From: Ferrovibrio sp.
GTDB taxonomy: Bacteria > Pseudomonadota > Alphaproteobacteria > Ferrovibrionales > Ferrovibrionaceae
DNA: 64,000 nt
Direction of reading: 5' to 3'
Assembly (NCBI RefSeq): GCF_025869515.1
Contig: NZ_JAOZVR010000058.1
Span: 1-64,000 of the forward strand
The notes below the pieces were generated by a model that did not search any database, was not told the DNA's origin, and was given only the letters and a program-made list of their open reading frames with translations. Within the stretch, counting starts at the first letter, position 1. Each line of letters starts with the position of its first letter. A program made the position numbers and the translations under genes. Below are positions 26,791 through 36,531 of this stretch, in pieces.

Positions 26791-27414
26791 TCAGTCGAAG
26801 GTCTCGCCGGGATACAGGCCCCAGAGATAGGCACGCAGCATCCAGCCGCGGGTACCGGCGATCTCCACCTGGCACCACATGGCATCCGGGCATTTGCGCA
26901 GGCGCGCCTGCACGCCGGCCTCGGCGGTCAGCAGCACGTCCGTATCCGCGTCGGGCTTGCGATAAAGCGAACGCACGCCACCCTCGACCATGGCATAGCG
27001 TTTGCCCGAGGTCAGGTTCTTGTGCACCCAGGTCTCGGTGCCGTCATGGTCGCGGATGCGGCGCCAGTATTCGTATTCGGCCACCACCTCGACCGGCAGG
27101 CCGCGGCGCTGATACTGCCAGGCGATCGGATAGCGCGAGCCCGGCCCGGTGCGGGCATTCACTTTCTCGGCGGCCAGGCTGACGAAACGCGGCAGCGGCA
27201 GGCCGGAATCGGCGCCCTTGTCCGGCAGGTCGGCCGGCGTCGCGGTGCCGGCCGGCTGGCCGGCTGCGGTGCTGGCGGCCGTGGTGACCGGGCCTGTGCT
27301 CAGGGGGGGCGGGCTGGCCGAGACCGGCGTCAGCGTCGTCCTCTTTGCCTCGGCCGCCAGAACCGGCGGGACGAGCAGGACGAGACCCAGGGCGAAGACG
27401 AATCGCGGCAACAT
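26791..27414 (-). CDS. secreted bacterial SH3-domain protein
   Basis: A 207-residue exported protein. A signal peptide covers about residues 1-20 (ending VLAA), a Thr/Ala/Pro-rich linker runs to about 70, and two SH3-like (SH3_4/YgiM-type) repeats follow: KVNARTGPGSRYPIAWQY near 84 and VRSLYRKPDADTDVLLTAE near 145, ending in RGWMLRAYLWGLYPGETFD. Such domains bind cell-wall peptides. Alphaproteobacterial homologues are common, and their role is unsettled. Monocistronic, minus strand. Confidence 0.88.
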   Translation of the reverse strand: MLPRFVFALGLVLLVPPVLAAEAKRTTLTPVSASPPPLSTGPVTTAASTAAGQPAGTATPADLPDKGADSGLPLPRFVSLAAEKVNARTGPGSRYPIAWQYQRRGLPVEVVAEYEYWRRIRDHDGTETWVHKNLTSGKRYAMVEGGVRSLYRKPDADTDVLLTAEAGVQARLRKCPDAMWCQVEIAGTRGWMLRAYLWGLYPGETFD

Positions 27415-27534
27415 GAAAGCGGTGACTAGCGCAAAACCGGCAAAGGAAGGGTTAAGACCGAATCGGGTCCTCAGCAGGCGGATGGTAGCAGGGGGGAGTC
27501 CGCGCGCAACATGATTGCCCGGCCTGCCGGCAGA

Positions 27535-28845
27535 CTATTCGCGGTCGATCAGATGCAGGTAGCTGCCGAACACGCTGCCTTTACGGCAGCCGGTGGGGCC
27601 GAGATCGGCGCCGGTGGCATCGGTGGCGGCAAACAGCGGCGGCGCGCCGCTGGCCTGGCCCATCTGTACCGAATAATGGAATTCATGGCCGCGGAAGCGG
27701 CTGCCTTTCGGTCCCAGCGGGGTGTCGGCCAGCGCGGCGATGCGGCGATAGCCGAGCTGCCGCTTGCGCATCCTGAAGCTGGTCGCCACCGGCAGCAGGC
27801 CGGCCATCGCATGCGTATCGCCCTCGGCATCGGTCAGGCTCTGGCCCAGCAGCATGAAGCCGCCGCATTCGCCATAGATCGCCGCGCCGCGTGCCGCCGC
27901 CGCTTTCAGGCCGCGCATCAGCGCCATGTTGCCGGCCAGCCGGCCGGCGTGTAATTCGGGATATCCACCCGGCAGGAACACCGCATCGGCATCGGCCTCG
28001 GGCATGCCGTCATGCAGCGGCGAGAAGAAGGTGAGGTCGGCGCCCTGGGCGCGCCAGCCCTGCAGCAGATGCGGATAGCAGAAGGCGAAGGCAGCATCGC
28101 GCGCCACCGCGATCTTCTGGCCCAGCGGCGGCAGCGGTTTCAGCGTCGCGTCGGTCTGCACCGTCAGCTTGCGCAGGATCTGTTCCAGCGCGAAGCGGTC
28201 GAGCCGGCGATGCAGCCAGTCGGCGGCGCGATCGAGAAAGAGTTCCAGATTGTCGCGCTCCACCGCCTGCACCAGGCCGAGATGCCGGCTCGGCAATTTC
28301 AGGTCGGCCTGTGCCGGCAATGCGGCCAGCAGCGGCATGTCGATCTGCTTCAGCGCCGCGCGCAGCAACGTTTCATGGCGCGGCGAGGCGACGCGGTTGA
28401 GGATCACGCCGGCGATCGTCACGTCGGGGCGGAAGCTGCGGAAGCCATGCACCAGGGCGGCCACCGACTGGCTCTGGCGCGCCGCATCGATCACCAGGAT
28501 CACCGGCAGGCCGAGCAGGCGGGCGAGATCGGCGGTGGAGCCTTCACCATTAGCGGCACCGTCGAACAGGCCCATCACGCCCTCGATCACCACCAGCTCG
28601 ACATCCTCGGCACCGGCCGCCACCACGGCGGTGATGGTCTCCTGCCGCATGGCGAAGGCATCGAGGTTGTAGCAGGGCCGGCCGGCACCGGCGGCGCGAT
28701 GGAATGAGCCGTCGATGTAATCGGGCCCGATCTTGAACGGTGCGATGATGCGGCCTTCGCGACCCAGAAGGCGCAGCAGCGCCAGCGTTACCGTGGTTTT
28801 GCCGCTGCCCGAGGCCGGTGCTGCGATTACGACGCCGCTTGGCAT
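27535..28845 (-). CDS. cobB: cobyrinic/hydrogenobyrinic acid a,c-diamide synthase
   Basis: Amidates the a and c side chains of the corrin ring using glutamine and ATP; 436 residues. The N-terminal P-loop NTPase domain has ASGSGKTTVT near residue 10 and KIGPDYIDGSFH near 38. The C-terminal class I glutaminase-like domain has the nucleophile Cys in YGECGGFMLLGQSL near 330 and the catalytic-type His in RGHEFHYS near 390. It overlaps the end of cobA by 19 bases on the same strand. This enzyme is equivalent to CbiA of the cobalt-early route. Confidence 0.95.
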   Translation of the reverse strand: MPSGVVIAAPASGSGKTTVTLALLRLLGREGRIIAPFKIGPDYIDGSFHRAAGAGRPCYNLDAFAMRQETITAVVAAGAEDVELVVIEGVMGLFDGAANGEGSTADLARLLGLPVILVIDAARQSQSVAALVHGFRSFRPDVTIAGVILNRVASPRHETLLRAALKQIDMPLLAALPAQADLKLPSRHLGLVQAVERDNLELFLDRAADWLHRRLDRFALEQILRKLTVQTDATLKPLPPLGQKIAVARDAAFAFCYPHLLQGWRAQGADLTFFSPLHDGMPEADADAVFLPGGYPELHAGRLAGNMALMRGLKAAAARGAAIYGECGGFMLLGQSLTDAEGDTHAMAGLLPVATSFRMRKRQLGYRRIAALADTPLGPKGSRFRGHEFHYSVQMGQASGAPPLFAATDATGADLGPTGCRKGSVFGSYLHLIDRE

Positions 28846-29648
28846 GATCCGCTCGCCTTCAGGCCGGCCTGGAAATCGCTGCTGCCGAATACAGCGTGCA
28901 GATCGACCACCTCGCCCACCACCAGCAGGGCCGGCGGCGCCATCTGTGCAGCTTGTGCCTCGGCGACGATCCGGTCCAGCCGGCTGGTCAGCACGCGCAT
29001 CCCAGGCAGGGTGGCGTTCTGCACCAGGGCGGCGGGCCGGTCGCCGGCCAGGCCGGCATGCGTGAGTTTCGACACCAGGATATCGAGATGCTTCATCGCC
29101 ATGTAGATCACCAGAACCGGCGAGGCGCGCACCATGGCGGCCCAGTCCAGGCTGTCGGGCACCTCGCCGCTGGCATTATGGCCGGTCAGGAAGGTGACGC
29201 AGGAATTGGTGTCGCGATGGGTCAGCGGGATGCCGGCATAGGCCAGGCCGCCGATGCCGGCCGAAATGCCGGGAATGATGCGGAAGGGAATGCCGGCCTC
29301 GCGCAGGCTGAGGGCTTCCTCGGCGCCACGGCCGAACACGAAGGGATCTCCGCCCTTCAGCCGCAGCACGCGCTTGCCCTGGCGCGCCAGCTCGACCAGC
29401 CGTTCGGAAATGTCGCGCTGCTTCGGCGATGGCTTGCCGCCGCGCTTGCCCGCGTATTCCAGCACCGTGTTCGGCCGGGCACAGCGCAGGATGCCGTCGC
29501 CCACCAGGGCGTCGTAGATCACCACATCGGCCTGGTTCAGCGCATTCACCGCATGCAGGGTCAGAAGTCCCGGATCGCCGGGGCCGGCGCCGGCCAGCCA
29601 GACCCAGCCGGGCTGGAAAACAGGCATATCGAGGGCAGGCAATTGCAT
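28827..29648 (-). CDS. cobA: uroporphyrinogen-III C-methyltransferase
   Basis: Methylates uroporphyrinogen III at C2 and C7 to precorrin-2, the branch point towards cobalamin and sirohaem. The 273-residue SAM-dependent protein has the family motifs VWLAGAGPGDPGLLTLHA near residue 16, RLKGGDPFVFGRGAEE near 95 and PGISAGIGGLAYAGIPLTHR near 125. No CysG-type N-terminal domain is present. It is divergent from cbiD across only 44 bases, and no riboswitch fits in that gap. Confidence 0.95.
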   Translation of the reverse strand: MQLPALDMPVFQPGWVWLAGAGPGDPGLLTLHAVNALNQADVVIYDALVGDGILRCARPNTVLEYAGKRGGKPSPKQRDISERLVELARQGKRVLRLKGGDPFVFGRGAEEALSLREAGIPFRIIPGISAGIGGLAYAGIPLTHRDTNSCVTFLTGHNASGEVPDSLDWAAMVRASPVLVIYMAMKHLDILVSKLTHAGLAGDRPAALVQNATLPGMRVLTSRLDRIVAEAQAAQMAPPALLVVGEVVDLHAVFGSSDFQAGLKASGSCQAAS

Positions 29649-29692
29649 GCCGCGCAGGGTACAGCAGGGCGTCCGCGGTGTATATTGGCGGC

Positions 29693-30826
29693 ATGTCCGA
29701 AGTCGCCGCCGATACAGGGTCAGATCCGGTCGCCAGCATACTCCGCCGGGGCTGGACCACGGGGGCCTGCGCCACCGCCGGCACGCGCGCCGCCTACCAG
29801 GCGCTGCTGACCGGCCGTTTCCCCGATCCGGTCACCATCACCCTGCCGAAAGGCGAACAGCCCAGCTTCGCGCTGGCCATCGAACGGCGCGGCGAGGACG
29901 AGCGCGGCGCCTGGGCCGAGGCCGGTATCGTGAAGGATGCCGGCGACGATCCCGATGTGACGCATCAGGCGCTGATCCTGGCCCGGGTGCGGCGCGCGCC
30001 GGCCGGCAGCGGTGTGATCTTCCGTGCCGGCGAAGGCGTCGGCACCGTCACGCGGCCGGGCCTGCCGCTGCCGCCGGGCGAGCCGGCGATCAATCCGGTG
30101 CCGCGCCGTCTGATGCAGCAGGCGGTGCGTGATCTCGCCGGGCTGCATAACGATGCCGGCGATGTGGAAATCGAGATCAGCGTGCCGGGCGGCGCCGAAC
30201 TGGCGAAACAGACCTGGAATCCGCGGCTCGGCATCCTCGGCGGCCTCAGCATTCTCGGCACCACCGGCATCGTCGTGCCGTTTTCCTGTTCGGCCTGGAT
30301 TCATTCGATCCATCGCGGCGTCGATGTTGCCGTCGCGGCCGGCCTCACCCATGTCGCCGGCTGCACCGGCTCGACCTCGGAAGCCGCCGTGCAGGCGCTG
30401 CATGGCCTGCCCGAGCTGGCGCTGCTCGACATGGGCGACTTCGCCGGCGCGCTGCTGAAATATCTGCGCCAGCATCCGGTGCCGCGACTGACCATCGGCG
30501 GCGGTTTCGCCAAGCTGGTGAAACTGGCGCAGGGCCAGATGGATCTGCATTCCGGCCGCAGCCAGGTCGACAAAACCGTTCTGGCGCAGTGGCTCGGCGA
30601 CCTTGGTGCGCCGGACGCGCTGATCGCCAAAGCCGCAGCGGCGAATACCGCGCTGGAAGTTCTGGCGCTGGCGCAGGCCGCCGGCCTGCCGCTCGGCGAT
30701 CTGGTTGCGGCGAAGGCGCGCGCGGTGGCGATGGAGATTGTCGCGCCGTCCGCCATTGCCGTCGATGTGGTGGCGGTGGAGCGCACCGGTAACGTGGTGG
30801 GGAGAGCCGATGGCGCGGCTGCGTAA
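29693..30826 (+). CDS. cbiD: precorrin-5B C1-methyltransferase (CbiD)
   Basis: Methylates C1 of the corrin ring after ring contraction and acyl loss; 377 residues. The family opening RRGWTTGACATAGTRAAY is at about residues 18-35, GEGVGTVTRPGL near 115 and SCSAWIHSIHRGVDVA near 198, followed by GCTGSTSEAAVQ. CbiD is the cobalt-early (anaerobic) replacement for CobF, and no CobF is seen. The ATG at 29693 is used. Its last 17 bases overlap cobK. Confidence 0.94.
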   Translation: MSEVAADTGSDPVASILRRGWTTGACATAGTRAAYQALLTGRFPDPVTITLPKGEQPSFALAIERRGEDERGAWAEAGIVKDAGDDPDVTHQALILARVRRAPAGSGVIFRAGEGVGTVTRPGLPLPPGEPAINPVPRRLMQQAVRDLAGLHNDAGDVEIEISVPGGAELAKQTWNPRLGILGGLSILGTTGIVVPFSCSAWIHSIHRGVDVAVAAGLTHVAGCTGSTSEAAVQALHGLPELALLDMGDFAGALLKYLRQHPVPRLTIGGGFAKLVKLAQGQMDLHSGRSQVDKTVLAQWLGDLGAPDALIAKAAAANTALEVLALAQAAGLPLGDLVAAKARAVAMEIVAPSAIAVDVVAVERTGNVVGRADGAAA

Positions 30827-31583
30827 CCTGCTGCTGCTCGGCGGCACCGGCGAGGCGCTGCGGCTGGCGCGCGAGCTGCAGGGGCATAACCGCGTGCGCT
30901 GCATCTCCTCGCTGGCCGGCCGCACGGAAAATCCCGAACGCCCGCCGGGCGATGTGCGCATCGGCGGTTTCGGCGGCATCGACGGACTGAGCGATTATCT
31001 GGTGGCTGAGAAGATCGACCTGGTGCTGGACGCCACGCATCCCTTTGCGGCGCAGATGGCGCGGCATGCCCATGACGCCTGCGCGGCGCTCGGCATCCCG
31101 CGCGCCAAACTGGTGCGGCCGGCCTGGGTGCCGTCGCCGGGCGACCGCTGGACCATGATGCCCAGCGTGGCGGCGGCGGCGATCTTCCTGCGTTTCCATC
31201 CGGCACAGCGCATTTTCCTCACCGTCGGCCGGCAGGAGATCGGGCCGTTCGTGCCGCTCGGCCATGAGGATACGCCGCACGGGAACGGTCGGTGGTTTCT
31301 CACCCGCATGATCGATCCGCCGGCCGATGACATCGCGCTGCCGCGCGGCGAAACCCTGCTGGCACGCGGGCCGTTCACGCCCGATGACGAAAAGGCGCTG
31401 ATGCAGCAGCACCGCATCGACCTGCTGGTGACCAAGAATGCCGGCGGCGCCGCGGGCAAGATCGCCGCCGCCGCCGAGCTGCATCTTCCGGTGCTGATGA
31501 TCGACCGCCCGCCGCTGCCGCCCGGCGCGGCACTCGACTCGGTCGGCGCCGCGCTCGGCTGGATCAACATCCACGCGGTCTGA
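30810..31583 (+). CDS. cobK: precorrin-6A reductase (CobK/CbiJ)
   Basis: Reduces precorrin-6A with NADPH; 257 residues. The nucleotide-binding start LLLGGTGEALRLARELQ is at residues 7-24, the ISSLAGRTENP loop near 32, DATHPFAAQMARHA near 73 and FLTVGRQEIGPF near 135, all typical. The ATG at 30810 lies inside the end of cbiD, giving translational coupling. It converges on a chagasin-like lipoprotein gene with four bases between them. Confidence 0.94.
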   Translation: MARLRNLLLLGGTGEALRLARELQGHNRVRCISSLAGRTENPERPPGDVRIGGFGGIDGLSDYLVAEKIDLVLDATHPFAAQMARHAHDACAALGIPRAKLVRPAWVPSPGDRWTMMPSVAAAAIFLRFHPAQRIFLTVGRQEIGPFVPLGHEDTPHGNGRWFLTRMIDPPADDIALPRGETLLARGPFTPDDEKALMQQHRIDLLVTKNAGGAAGKIAAAAELHLPVLMIDRPPLPPGAALDSVGAALGWINIHAV

Positions 31584-31587
31584 CGCG

Positions 31588-31986
31588 TCAGCGGATCTCG
31601 AAACTGTAGATCACCTCGCGCACAGCGGGGCCGCCGGGCTGGCGATAGACGAAATACAGGATGGTCGGCCCGGTGCCGGCGGCGCGGAAATGCCAGACCT
31701 CGGCACTGCCGCTCTCGTAGGCCGGCTCTTCCGCCAGGGCCAGCGCTTCCGTGCCGGGTGCTTCATTCACCATGCTCCAGCGATGGCCGGTGCCGTGATC
31801 GGCCGGCAGGCGGATACGCACCTCTTCGCCCTGCATCAGGATGAAGCGCCCGCCGGATTGCGGCATCTCCAGCGTCAGCAGATCGGGTTTGGCCGCCGGC
31901 TCGACTTCGGCGGTGCCGCAGGCGACCAGGCTGCCGCACAGCCAGGCGATGGTAGCGAGTCGCAGATATGCCGGACGCAGGGTCAT
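31588..31986 (-). CDS. chagasin-type (I42) protease-inhibitor-like lipoprotein
   Basis: A 132-residue exported protein. A lipoprotein signal ends in LVAC (Cys23 region), so it should be anchored in a membrane leaflet facing the periplasm. The domain resembles chagasin: GEEVRIRLPADHGTGHRWSM near residues 53-72, where the GTGHRW loop matches the inhibitor NPTTGY/GTGY loop position, and a final beta strand EVIYSFEIR. Chagasins inhibit cysteine proteases. The start is ATG 31986; a longer frame to 32115 would enter cobM. It lies within the cobalamin cluster, 31 bases after cobM, with no obvious link to it. Confidence 0.75.
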   Translation of the reverse strand: MTLRPAYLRLATIAWLCGSLVACGTAEVEPAAKPDLLTLEMPQSGGRFILMQGEEVRIRLPADHGTGHRWSMVNEAPGTEALALAEEPAYESGSAEVWHFRAAGTGPTILYFVYRQPGGPAVREVIYSFEIR

Positions 31987-32017
31987 GAGGACTCCATCTC
32001 GAATCAAGGCGGCCAGC

Positions 32018-32803
32018 CTAGCGCGATTTCGCCGGTTTGGCTTTCTTTCCGGGCCGCAGCACATGCACATGCCGCGGATCGTACAGCGCGCTGTCGCGGA
32101 AATCGGCGGCTTCATCCAGCACGCGGCCGACCAGGATCAGCGCCGTGCGGGTGATCTTGGCGGCACGCACTTTCGCGGCAATCGTGCTCAAGGTCGCACG
32201 GATAATCTCCTGGTCCGGCCAGGTGGCGCGCACGACGACGGCAACCGGGCAGTCGGCGCCGTAATGCGGCGTCAGTTCCTGCACCACATGGCGCATGTTG
32301 CGGATCGAGAGATGAATCGCCAGCGTGGCGCCGGTGCGGCCGAAATTCGCCAGCGTCTCGCCTTTCGGCATGTCCGAGGATTTCATCGCCGTGCGGGTCA
32401 GGATCACGCTCTGCGCGATCTCGGGCAGGGTCAGTTCGGTCTGCAGGATGGCAGCAGCGGCGGCGAAAGCCGGCACGCCCGGCGTGATGGTGAAAGGAAT
32501 GTTCAGTTTTTTCAGGCGGCGGATCTGCTCGGCGATGGCGCCATAGAGCGACGGATCGCCGGAATGCACGCGCGCCACGTCCAGCCCCTTGTCATGCGCC
32601 GCCACGATCTCGGCCATGATCTCATCCAGGTTCAGCGGCGCGGTGTCGATCACGCGGGCCGCCTTCGGCGCCATGTCAACCACGGCCTCGGGCACCAGCG
32701 AGCCCGCATAGAGGCAGACCCTGCATTTTTTGATCAGCGCCGCGCCGCGCAGGGTGATCAGGTCGGGTGCGCCGGGTCCGGCGCCGATGAAATGGACCGT
32801 CAT
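32018..32803 (-). CDS. cobM: precorrin-4 C11-methyltransferase
   Basis: SAM-dependent methyltransferase adding the C11 methyl group; 261 residues. Motifs are [18 protein letters not shown] at residues 3-20, [20 protein letters not shown] near 78 and [24 protein letters not shown] near 105 (seen as TPGVPAF and LTLPE). Equivalent to CbiF. It is the last corrin gene of the long riboswitch operon and overlaps the upstream fusion gene by ATGA. Confidence 0.95.
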   Translation of the reverse strand: MTVHFIGAGPGAPDLITLRGAALIKKCRVCLYAGSLVPEAVVDMAPKAARVIDTAPLNLDEIMAEIVAAHDKGLDVARVHSGDPSLYGAIAEQIRRLKKLNIPFTITPGVPAFAAAAAILQTELTLPEIAQSVILTRTAMKSSDMPKGETLANFGRTGATLAIHLSIRNMRHVVQELTPHYGADCPVAVVVRATWPDQEIIRATLSTIAAKVRAAKITRTALILVGRVLDEAADFRDSALYDPRHVHVLRPGKKAKPAKSR

Positions 32804-34602
32804 CTGTCGAACTTCTTTTCATAGCCGCGCGGCGTATAGGCGAAGCGGCGGCCGTCGGGCAGCGCGATCGCGCGACTGGCGCTGCTGCCCACCAGCACCA
32901 CGGTCAGCATGTCGACCTTGTCGATATCAAGCGCGGCCAAAGTGGTCAGTGTCACCCGCTCGCCCTCGCGACCCAGGTTGCGCGCCAGCACCACCGGCGT
33001 CTCATTCGGGCGATGTCGCAGCAGAATATCCTTCGCCATCTCCAGCTGGTGGCGGCGGCGCTGCGACACCGGGTTGTAGAAGGCGATGACGAAATCGGCC
33101 TCGGCGGCGGCCTTGACGCGTTCGAGGATGGCTTCCAGCGGCGTCAGCAGATCGGACAGCGAAATCGTGCAGAAGTCATGCCCCAGCAGCGCGCCGGATT
33201 TCGCCGCTGCCGCCTGCAAAGCCGAGATGCCGGGCGCGACGCTGACGGCGATGCGCTGCCAGTCCTTGCGCTCCGGTTCCTTCTCCAGCAGGGCGAACAC
33301 CAGTGTCGCCATCGCATAGATGCCGGGATCGCCGGAGCAGACCAGCGCCACCCGCTTGCCGGTGGCGGCGAGATCCAGCGCGGCGCGCACGCGCACTTCT
33401 TCTTCGCCCAGCTCATAGCGATGCAGGGTCTTGCCGGGCTGCAGCTCCGGATAGAGATCGAGATAGAGGCCGTAGCCGACCCAGTCGGTGGCGTCCGCCA
33501 GCGCGATACGCGCCTCCGGCGTCAGCCATTGCGCATCGCCCGGGCCGGTGCCCACCACATGCAGCTCGCCGCGTGGCGTGCCGCGGGTTTCGCCATCGAA
33601 AGGCGCGGGCGCCAGCGCCATGGCGCAGGTGGCGCGTTCGGATTTGCGCTTGGGTACGATCAGTTCGGCCAGCGGTCCTGCGGCGGCCAGCGCGGCGCCT
33701 TCCGACACGCCATGGGTGCCGACCTCGGCGAATACCACCGCGGAAGGCGTGGCCATGCGTGGCGTCTCGGCCTCCAGTGTCGCGGCATCGAAGACGCGGA
33801 ACGGCACGCCGAGCCATTTCGCCAGTTCCTGCATCGCCGGTTCGTCGGCCTTGAGATCGAGTGAGTAAATCCCGGCAATTGCGTCGCGCGCGATGCCGGC
33901 TTCGTCCAGGGTGCCCTGCACCAGGCGGATCAGCTCGACCGGCCGCGTGTTGCGTTCGCAGCCGACACCGATGGCGACGCTGCGCGGATGATAGATCAGG
34001 TGATCGGGGCTGCCCTCGATGGCGCGATGCGTCACCTCGATCAGCATACTGCCGTCGTCGCGAATCGGCAGGTTGGTCTCGCGCAGCCACGGGGCATGCC
34101 CTTCGATACGCACGCCGTTGCCACGCAGAAGATTCGCCATCAGGCCCTTGGCGTCGTCCGGATTGGCCAGCGTATAACCGTCGGGCGGCTCGTCCAGGCC
34201 GAGGCCGAAGGCGAGATCGCCGGCCGTGGTGATCGCCGCAATGCCCTGCAGCACGCTGGCGATGCGGCGCGCGAGCAGATTGGCGCCATGATGGCCCCCC
34301 AGCAGCGGCACCACCGAAGACCCGTCGGCCGCCACCGCGATCAGCGGCGGCTCGCTGTGCTTGTCCTGCAGCAGCGGCGCCACGGCGCGAATCAGAATCC
34401 CGGCGGCGCAGATGCCGATCACCGGCCGGCCGGCGGCAAACAGCTGCGCAATCGCCTTGGTCGGCCTGCCGAGAGGCAGGGCATGCACCAGCGCGGCATC
34501 GTCGGGGGCATAGACCTCCCAGGCGGGGAAGGCGGTCATCAGCGCCTGCGCGGTACCGCGCGCATTCGGGGTCAGCAGGACCAGGGCCGGTTTGCCACTC
34601 AA
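32800..34602 (-). CDS. cobJ: CbiG-CobJ fusion: acyl-removing protein plus precorrin-3B C17-methyltransferase
   Basis: A 600-residue bifunctional corrin enzyme. Residues 1-345 are CbiG-like: [20 protein letters not shown] near 55-75, [16 protein letters not shown] near 98, IGVGCERNT near 212, and the C-terminal CobE-like part with [13 protein letters not shown] near 290. Residues about 345-600 are CobJ/Cbi[38 protein letters not shown] near 430, [22 protein letters not shown] near 465 (read in parts) and [14 protein letters not shown] near 515. CbiG opens the lactone and releases the two-carbon fragment in the cobalt-early route. The TTG start overlaps cobI as TTGA. Confidence 0.93.
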   Translation of the reverse strand: MSGKPALVLLTPNARGTAQALMTAFPAWEVYAPDDAALVHALPLGRPTKAIAQLFAAGRPVIGICAAGILIRAVAPLLQDKHSEPPLIAVAADGSSVVPLLGGHHGANLLARRIASVLQGIAAITTAGDLAFGLGLDEPPDGYTLANPDDAKGLMANLLRGNGVRIEGHAPWLRETNLPIRDDGSMLIEVTHRAIEGSPDHLIYHPRSVAIGVGCERNTRPVELIRLVQGTLDEAGIARDAIAGIYSLDLKADEPAMQELAKWLGVPFRVFDAATLEAETPRMATPSAVVFAEVGTHGVSEGAALAAAGPLAELIVPKRKSERATCAMALAPAPFDGETRGTPRGELHVVGTGPGDAQWLTPEARIALADATDWVGYGLYLDLYPELQPGKTLHRYELGEEEVRVRAALDLAATGKRVALVCSGDPGIYAMATLVFALLEKEPERKDWQRIAVSVAPGISALQAAAAKSGALLGHDFCTISLSDLLTPLEAILERVKAAAEADFVIAFYNPVSQRRRHQLEMAKDILLRHRPNETPVVLARNLGREGERVTLTTLAALDIDKVDMLTVVLVGSSASRAIALPDGRRFAYTPRGYEKKFDR

Positions 34603-35327
34603 CTCTGGAACTCCATGAAATGCTGCTCTCCGCGCCGGTGCACCAGGATCATGGCGAAATAGGGAATGCTGGCCGGATCAATCTCGGCCAGCGGCAGGAT
34701 GCGTTGCCCGGCCATGGTGGCGCGTTCGATATACTGGGCGCGGTCGGCGAGGCCCAACTGCTGCAGCAGGGCGACAATGCGCGGGCCATGGCGGCCAAGC
34801 TTCAGGATCGCGGCGGCATCGGTATGCAGCAGCTTGGCGGCGATGGTCTCGTCATCCAGCGGCGCCGGGATCACCGTCAGCACATCGTTGCGCGACACCA
34901 GCGGATGTTTCAGCGCCGCCGCGCAGGCCGTAAGCGACGATACGCCGGGCACAACCTCGACCGGAAAGCGTTCGGCCAGCCGGCCGAACAGATACATGAA
35001 GGAGCCGTAGAGGAAAGGATCGCCCTCGCAGAGCACCGCCACCGTGCGCCCGGCCGACAGATGCGCACCCAGTTCCCCGGCCGCCTGCTCATAGACCGCC
35101 TGGGCCGGAAAGCGCGCCACGGTCAGCGGCATGCGGATCGCCAGCTCGGTCTGCCGGCCGCGCAGATGCGGCGCGACGATACTGCGTGCCAGGCTGTCGC
35201 CCTGCTCGGGCGCCGGGTATGCAACAACATCGGCACTTTGAAGCAGGCGCAGGGCCTTCAGCGTGATCAGCTCGGGATCGCCCGGACCGATACCGAGGCC
35301 GTACAGAATTCCACTCATTTGCGGCAC
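34599..35327 (-). CDS. cobI: precorrin-2 C20-methyltransferase
   Basis: Adds the C20 methyl group that is later lost on ring contraction; 242 residues. Typical parts are LYGLGIGPGDPELITLKALRLL (seen as GIGPGDPELITLKA near 12), VLCEGDPFLYGSFMYLFGRL near 97 and VPGVSSLTACAAALKHPL near 122. The GTG at 35327 is preferred because AAGGA precedes it; the ATG three codons later is the alternative. It starts one base after the cobL stop. Equivalent to CbiL. Confidence 0.95.
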   Translation of the reverse strand: MPQMSGILYGLGIGPGDPELITLKALRLLQSADVVAYPAPEQGDSLARSIVAPHLRGRQTELAIRMPLTVARFPAQAVYEQAAGELGAHLSAGRTVAVLCEGDPFLYGSFMYLFGRLAERFPVEVVPGVSSLTACAAALKHPLVSRNDVLTVIPAPLDDETIAAKLLHTDAAAILKLGRHGPRIVALLQQLGLADRAQYIERATMAGQRILPLAEIDPASIPYFAMILVHRRGEQHFMEFQS

Positions 35328-35328
35328 T

Positions 35329-36531
35329 TCATTCCTTGGTGACGCTCCATTGTGTGATCGGCATCATCGCATGCCAGCCATGAAAGCGGCCGACCGGCTC
35401 GGCCCGCTGCACGGCAAAGCGCGCCAGATCGCCGCCGTGGCTCTGGCGCGCCTGCACCAGCAGGATTTCGCCTTCCAGGGTCACCACATTGGCGACCAGC
35501 CGGCCGCCGGGCTTGAGCGCCTGCCAGCAGCGTTCGATCAGGCCTTCGGTGGTGACGCCGCCGCCGATGAAGATGGCGTCGGGTGCCGGCAGGCCATCCA
35601 GCGCCGCCGGCACGGTGCCGCCCCGGATGTCCAGCTGCGGCACGCCCAGCGCCGCCGCATTCTGCGCGATCATGCTGCGCCGCGAATCCTTGTGTTCGAT
35701 GGCGATGGCGCGATTGCGCCGGTCGGCACGCAGCCATTCGATCGAGATCGAGCCCGAGCCGGCGCCGACATCCCACAGCAGGTCGCCCGGAAACGGCGAC
35801 AGGCGCGCCAGGCTGACGGCGCGGATCTCGCGCTTGGTGATGTTGCCGTCATGGAGATAGAGATCGTCGTCGAGTCCGGCGAGCCGCGTCAGGCCCGGGC
35901 CGTCCGTGATTTCGACCGCCAGCACATTGAGGTCGGCGCAGGTCTTGTGCGGCCAGTCCTTCGCGGTGCCGGTCAGGATGTTTTCCTGCGCGCCGCCCAG
36001 ATGCTCCAGCACGGTGAGGCTGGCGCTGCCGAAACCGCGTCTGGCCAGATACTCGGCGATCTTCGCCGGCGCGGCGCCGTTTTCGGTCAGCAGCAGCAGG
36101 CGGGCACCGGGCATCAGGAAAGCGGCCAGCAGGTCGAGCGGGCGCCCATGTAATGAAAGGCAATCCACTGCATCCAGAGGCCAGAGCAGCCGGGCTGCCG
36201 CCAGCGAAAAGGCGCCGGCATGCGGGATGACGGAAATTTCTTCCGCCGGCACGCGTTTGGCCAGCGTGGCGCCGATGCCGAACCACAGCGGATCGCCGCT
36301 GGCCAGCACGCAGACCCGGCGGCCTTTATGGTCGGCGATGCTGTCGGCCTGGGCCAGCAGCGGCGTGGTCCAGCCGATGCGGCGCTGATCCTCGCGGGCC
36401 GGAATCATGGCGAGATGGCGTTCGCCGCCGATCAGCAGTTCGGCGGTTTCGATCACGCTGCGCGCGGCGTTGCCGAGGCCGTCGAGCCCGTCCTCGCCGA
36501 TACCGACAATGCTGAGCCAGCGCCTGTTCAT
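35329..36531 (-). CDS. cobL: precorrin-6B C5,15-methyltransferase / C12-decarboxylase (CbiE-CbiT)
   Basis: A 400-residue fused enzyme. Residues 1-205 are the CbiE part (LSIVGIGEDGLDGL near 6, VLASGDPLWFGIGATLAKR near 75, GAFSLAAARLLWPLDAVD near 105). Residues about 225-400 are CbiT, with the SAM loop WDVGAGSGSISIEWL near 250 and FIGGGVTTEGLIE near 320. It methylates C5 and C15 and decarboxylates the C12 acetate. It overlaps the cobH stop by ATGA. Confidence 0.96.
   Translation of the reverse strand: MNRRWLSIVGIGEDGLDGLGNAARSVIETAELLIGGERHLAMIPAREDQRRIGWTTPLLAQADSIADHKGRRVCVLASGDPLWFGIGATLAKRVPAEEISVIPHAGAFSLAAARLLWPLDAVDCLSLHGRPLDLLAAFLMPGARLLLLTENGAAPAKIAEYLARRGFGSASLTVLEHLGGAQENILTGTAKDWPHKTCADLNVLAVEITDGPGLTRLAGLDDDLYLHDGNITKREIRAVSLARLSPFPGDLLWDVGAGSGSISIEWLRADRRNRAIAIEHKDSRRSMIAQNAAALGVPQLDIRGGTVPAALDGLPAPDAIFIGGGVTTEGLIERCWQALKPGGRLVANVVTLEGEILLVQARQSHGGDLARFAVQRAEPVGRFHGWHAMMPITQWSVTKE

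Noticed and set aside
29649-29692. A second cobalamin riboswitch between cobA and cbiD
   Set aside because: The gap is only 44 bases and has no B12 box; a cobalamin riboswitch needs about 200 bases.
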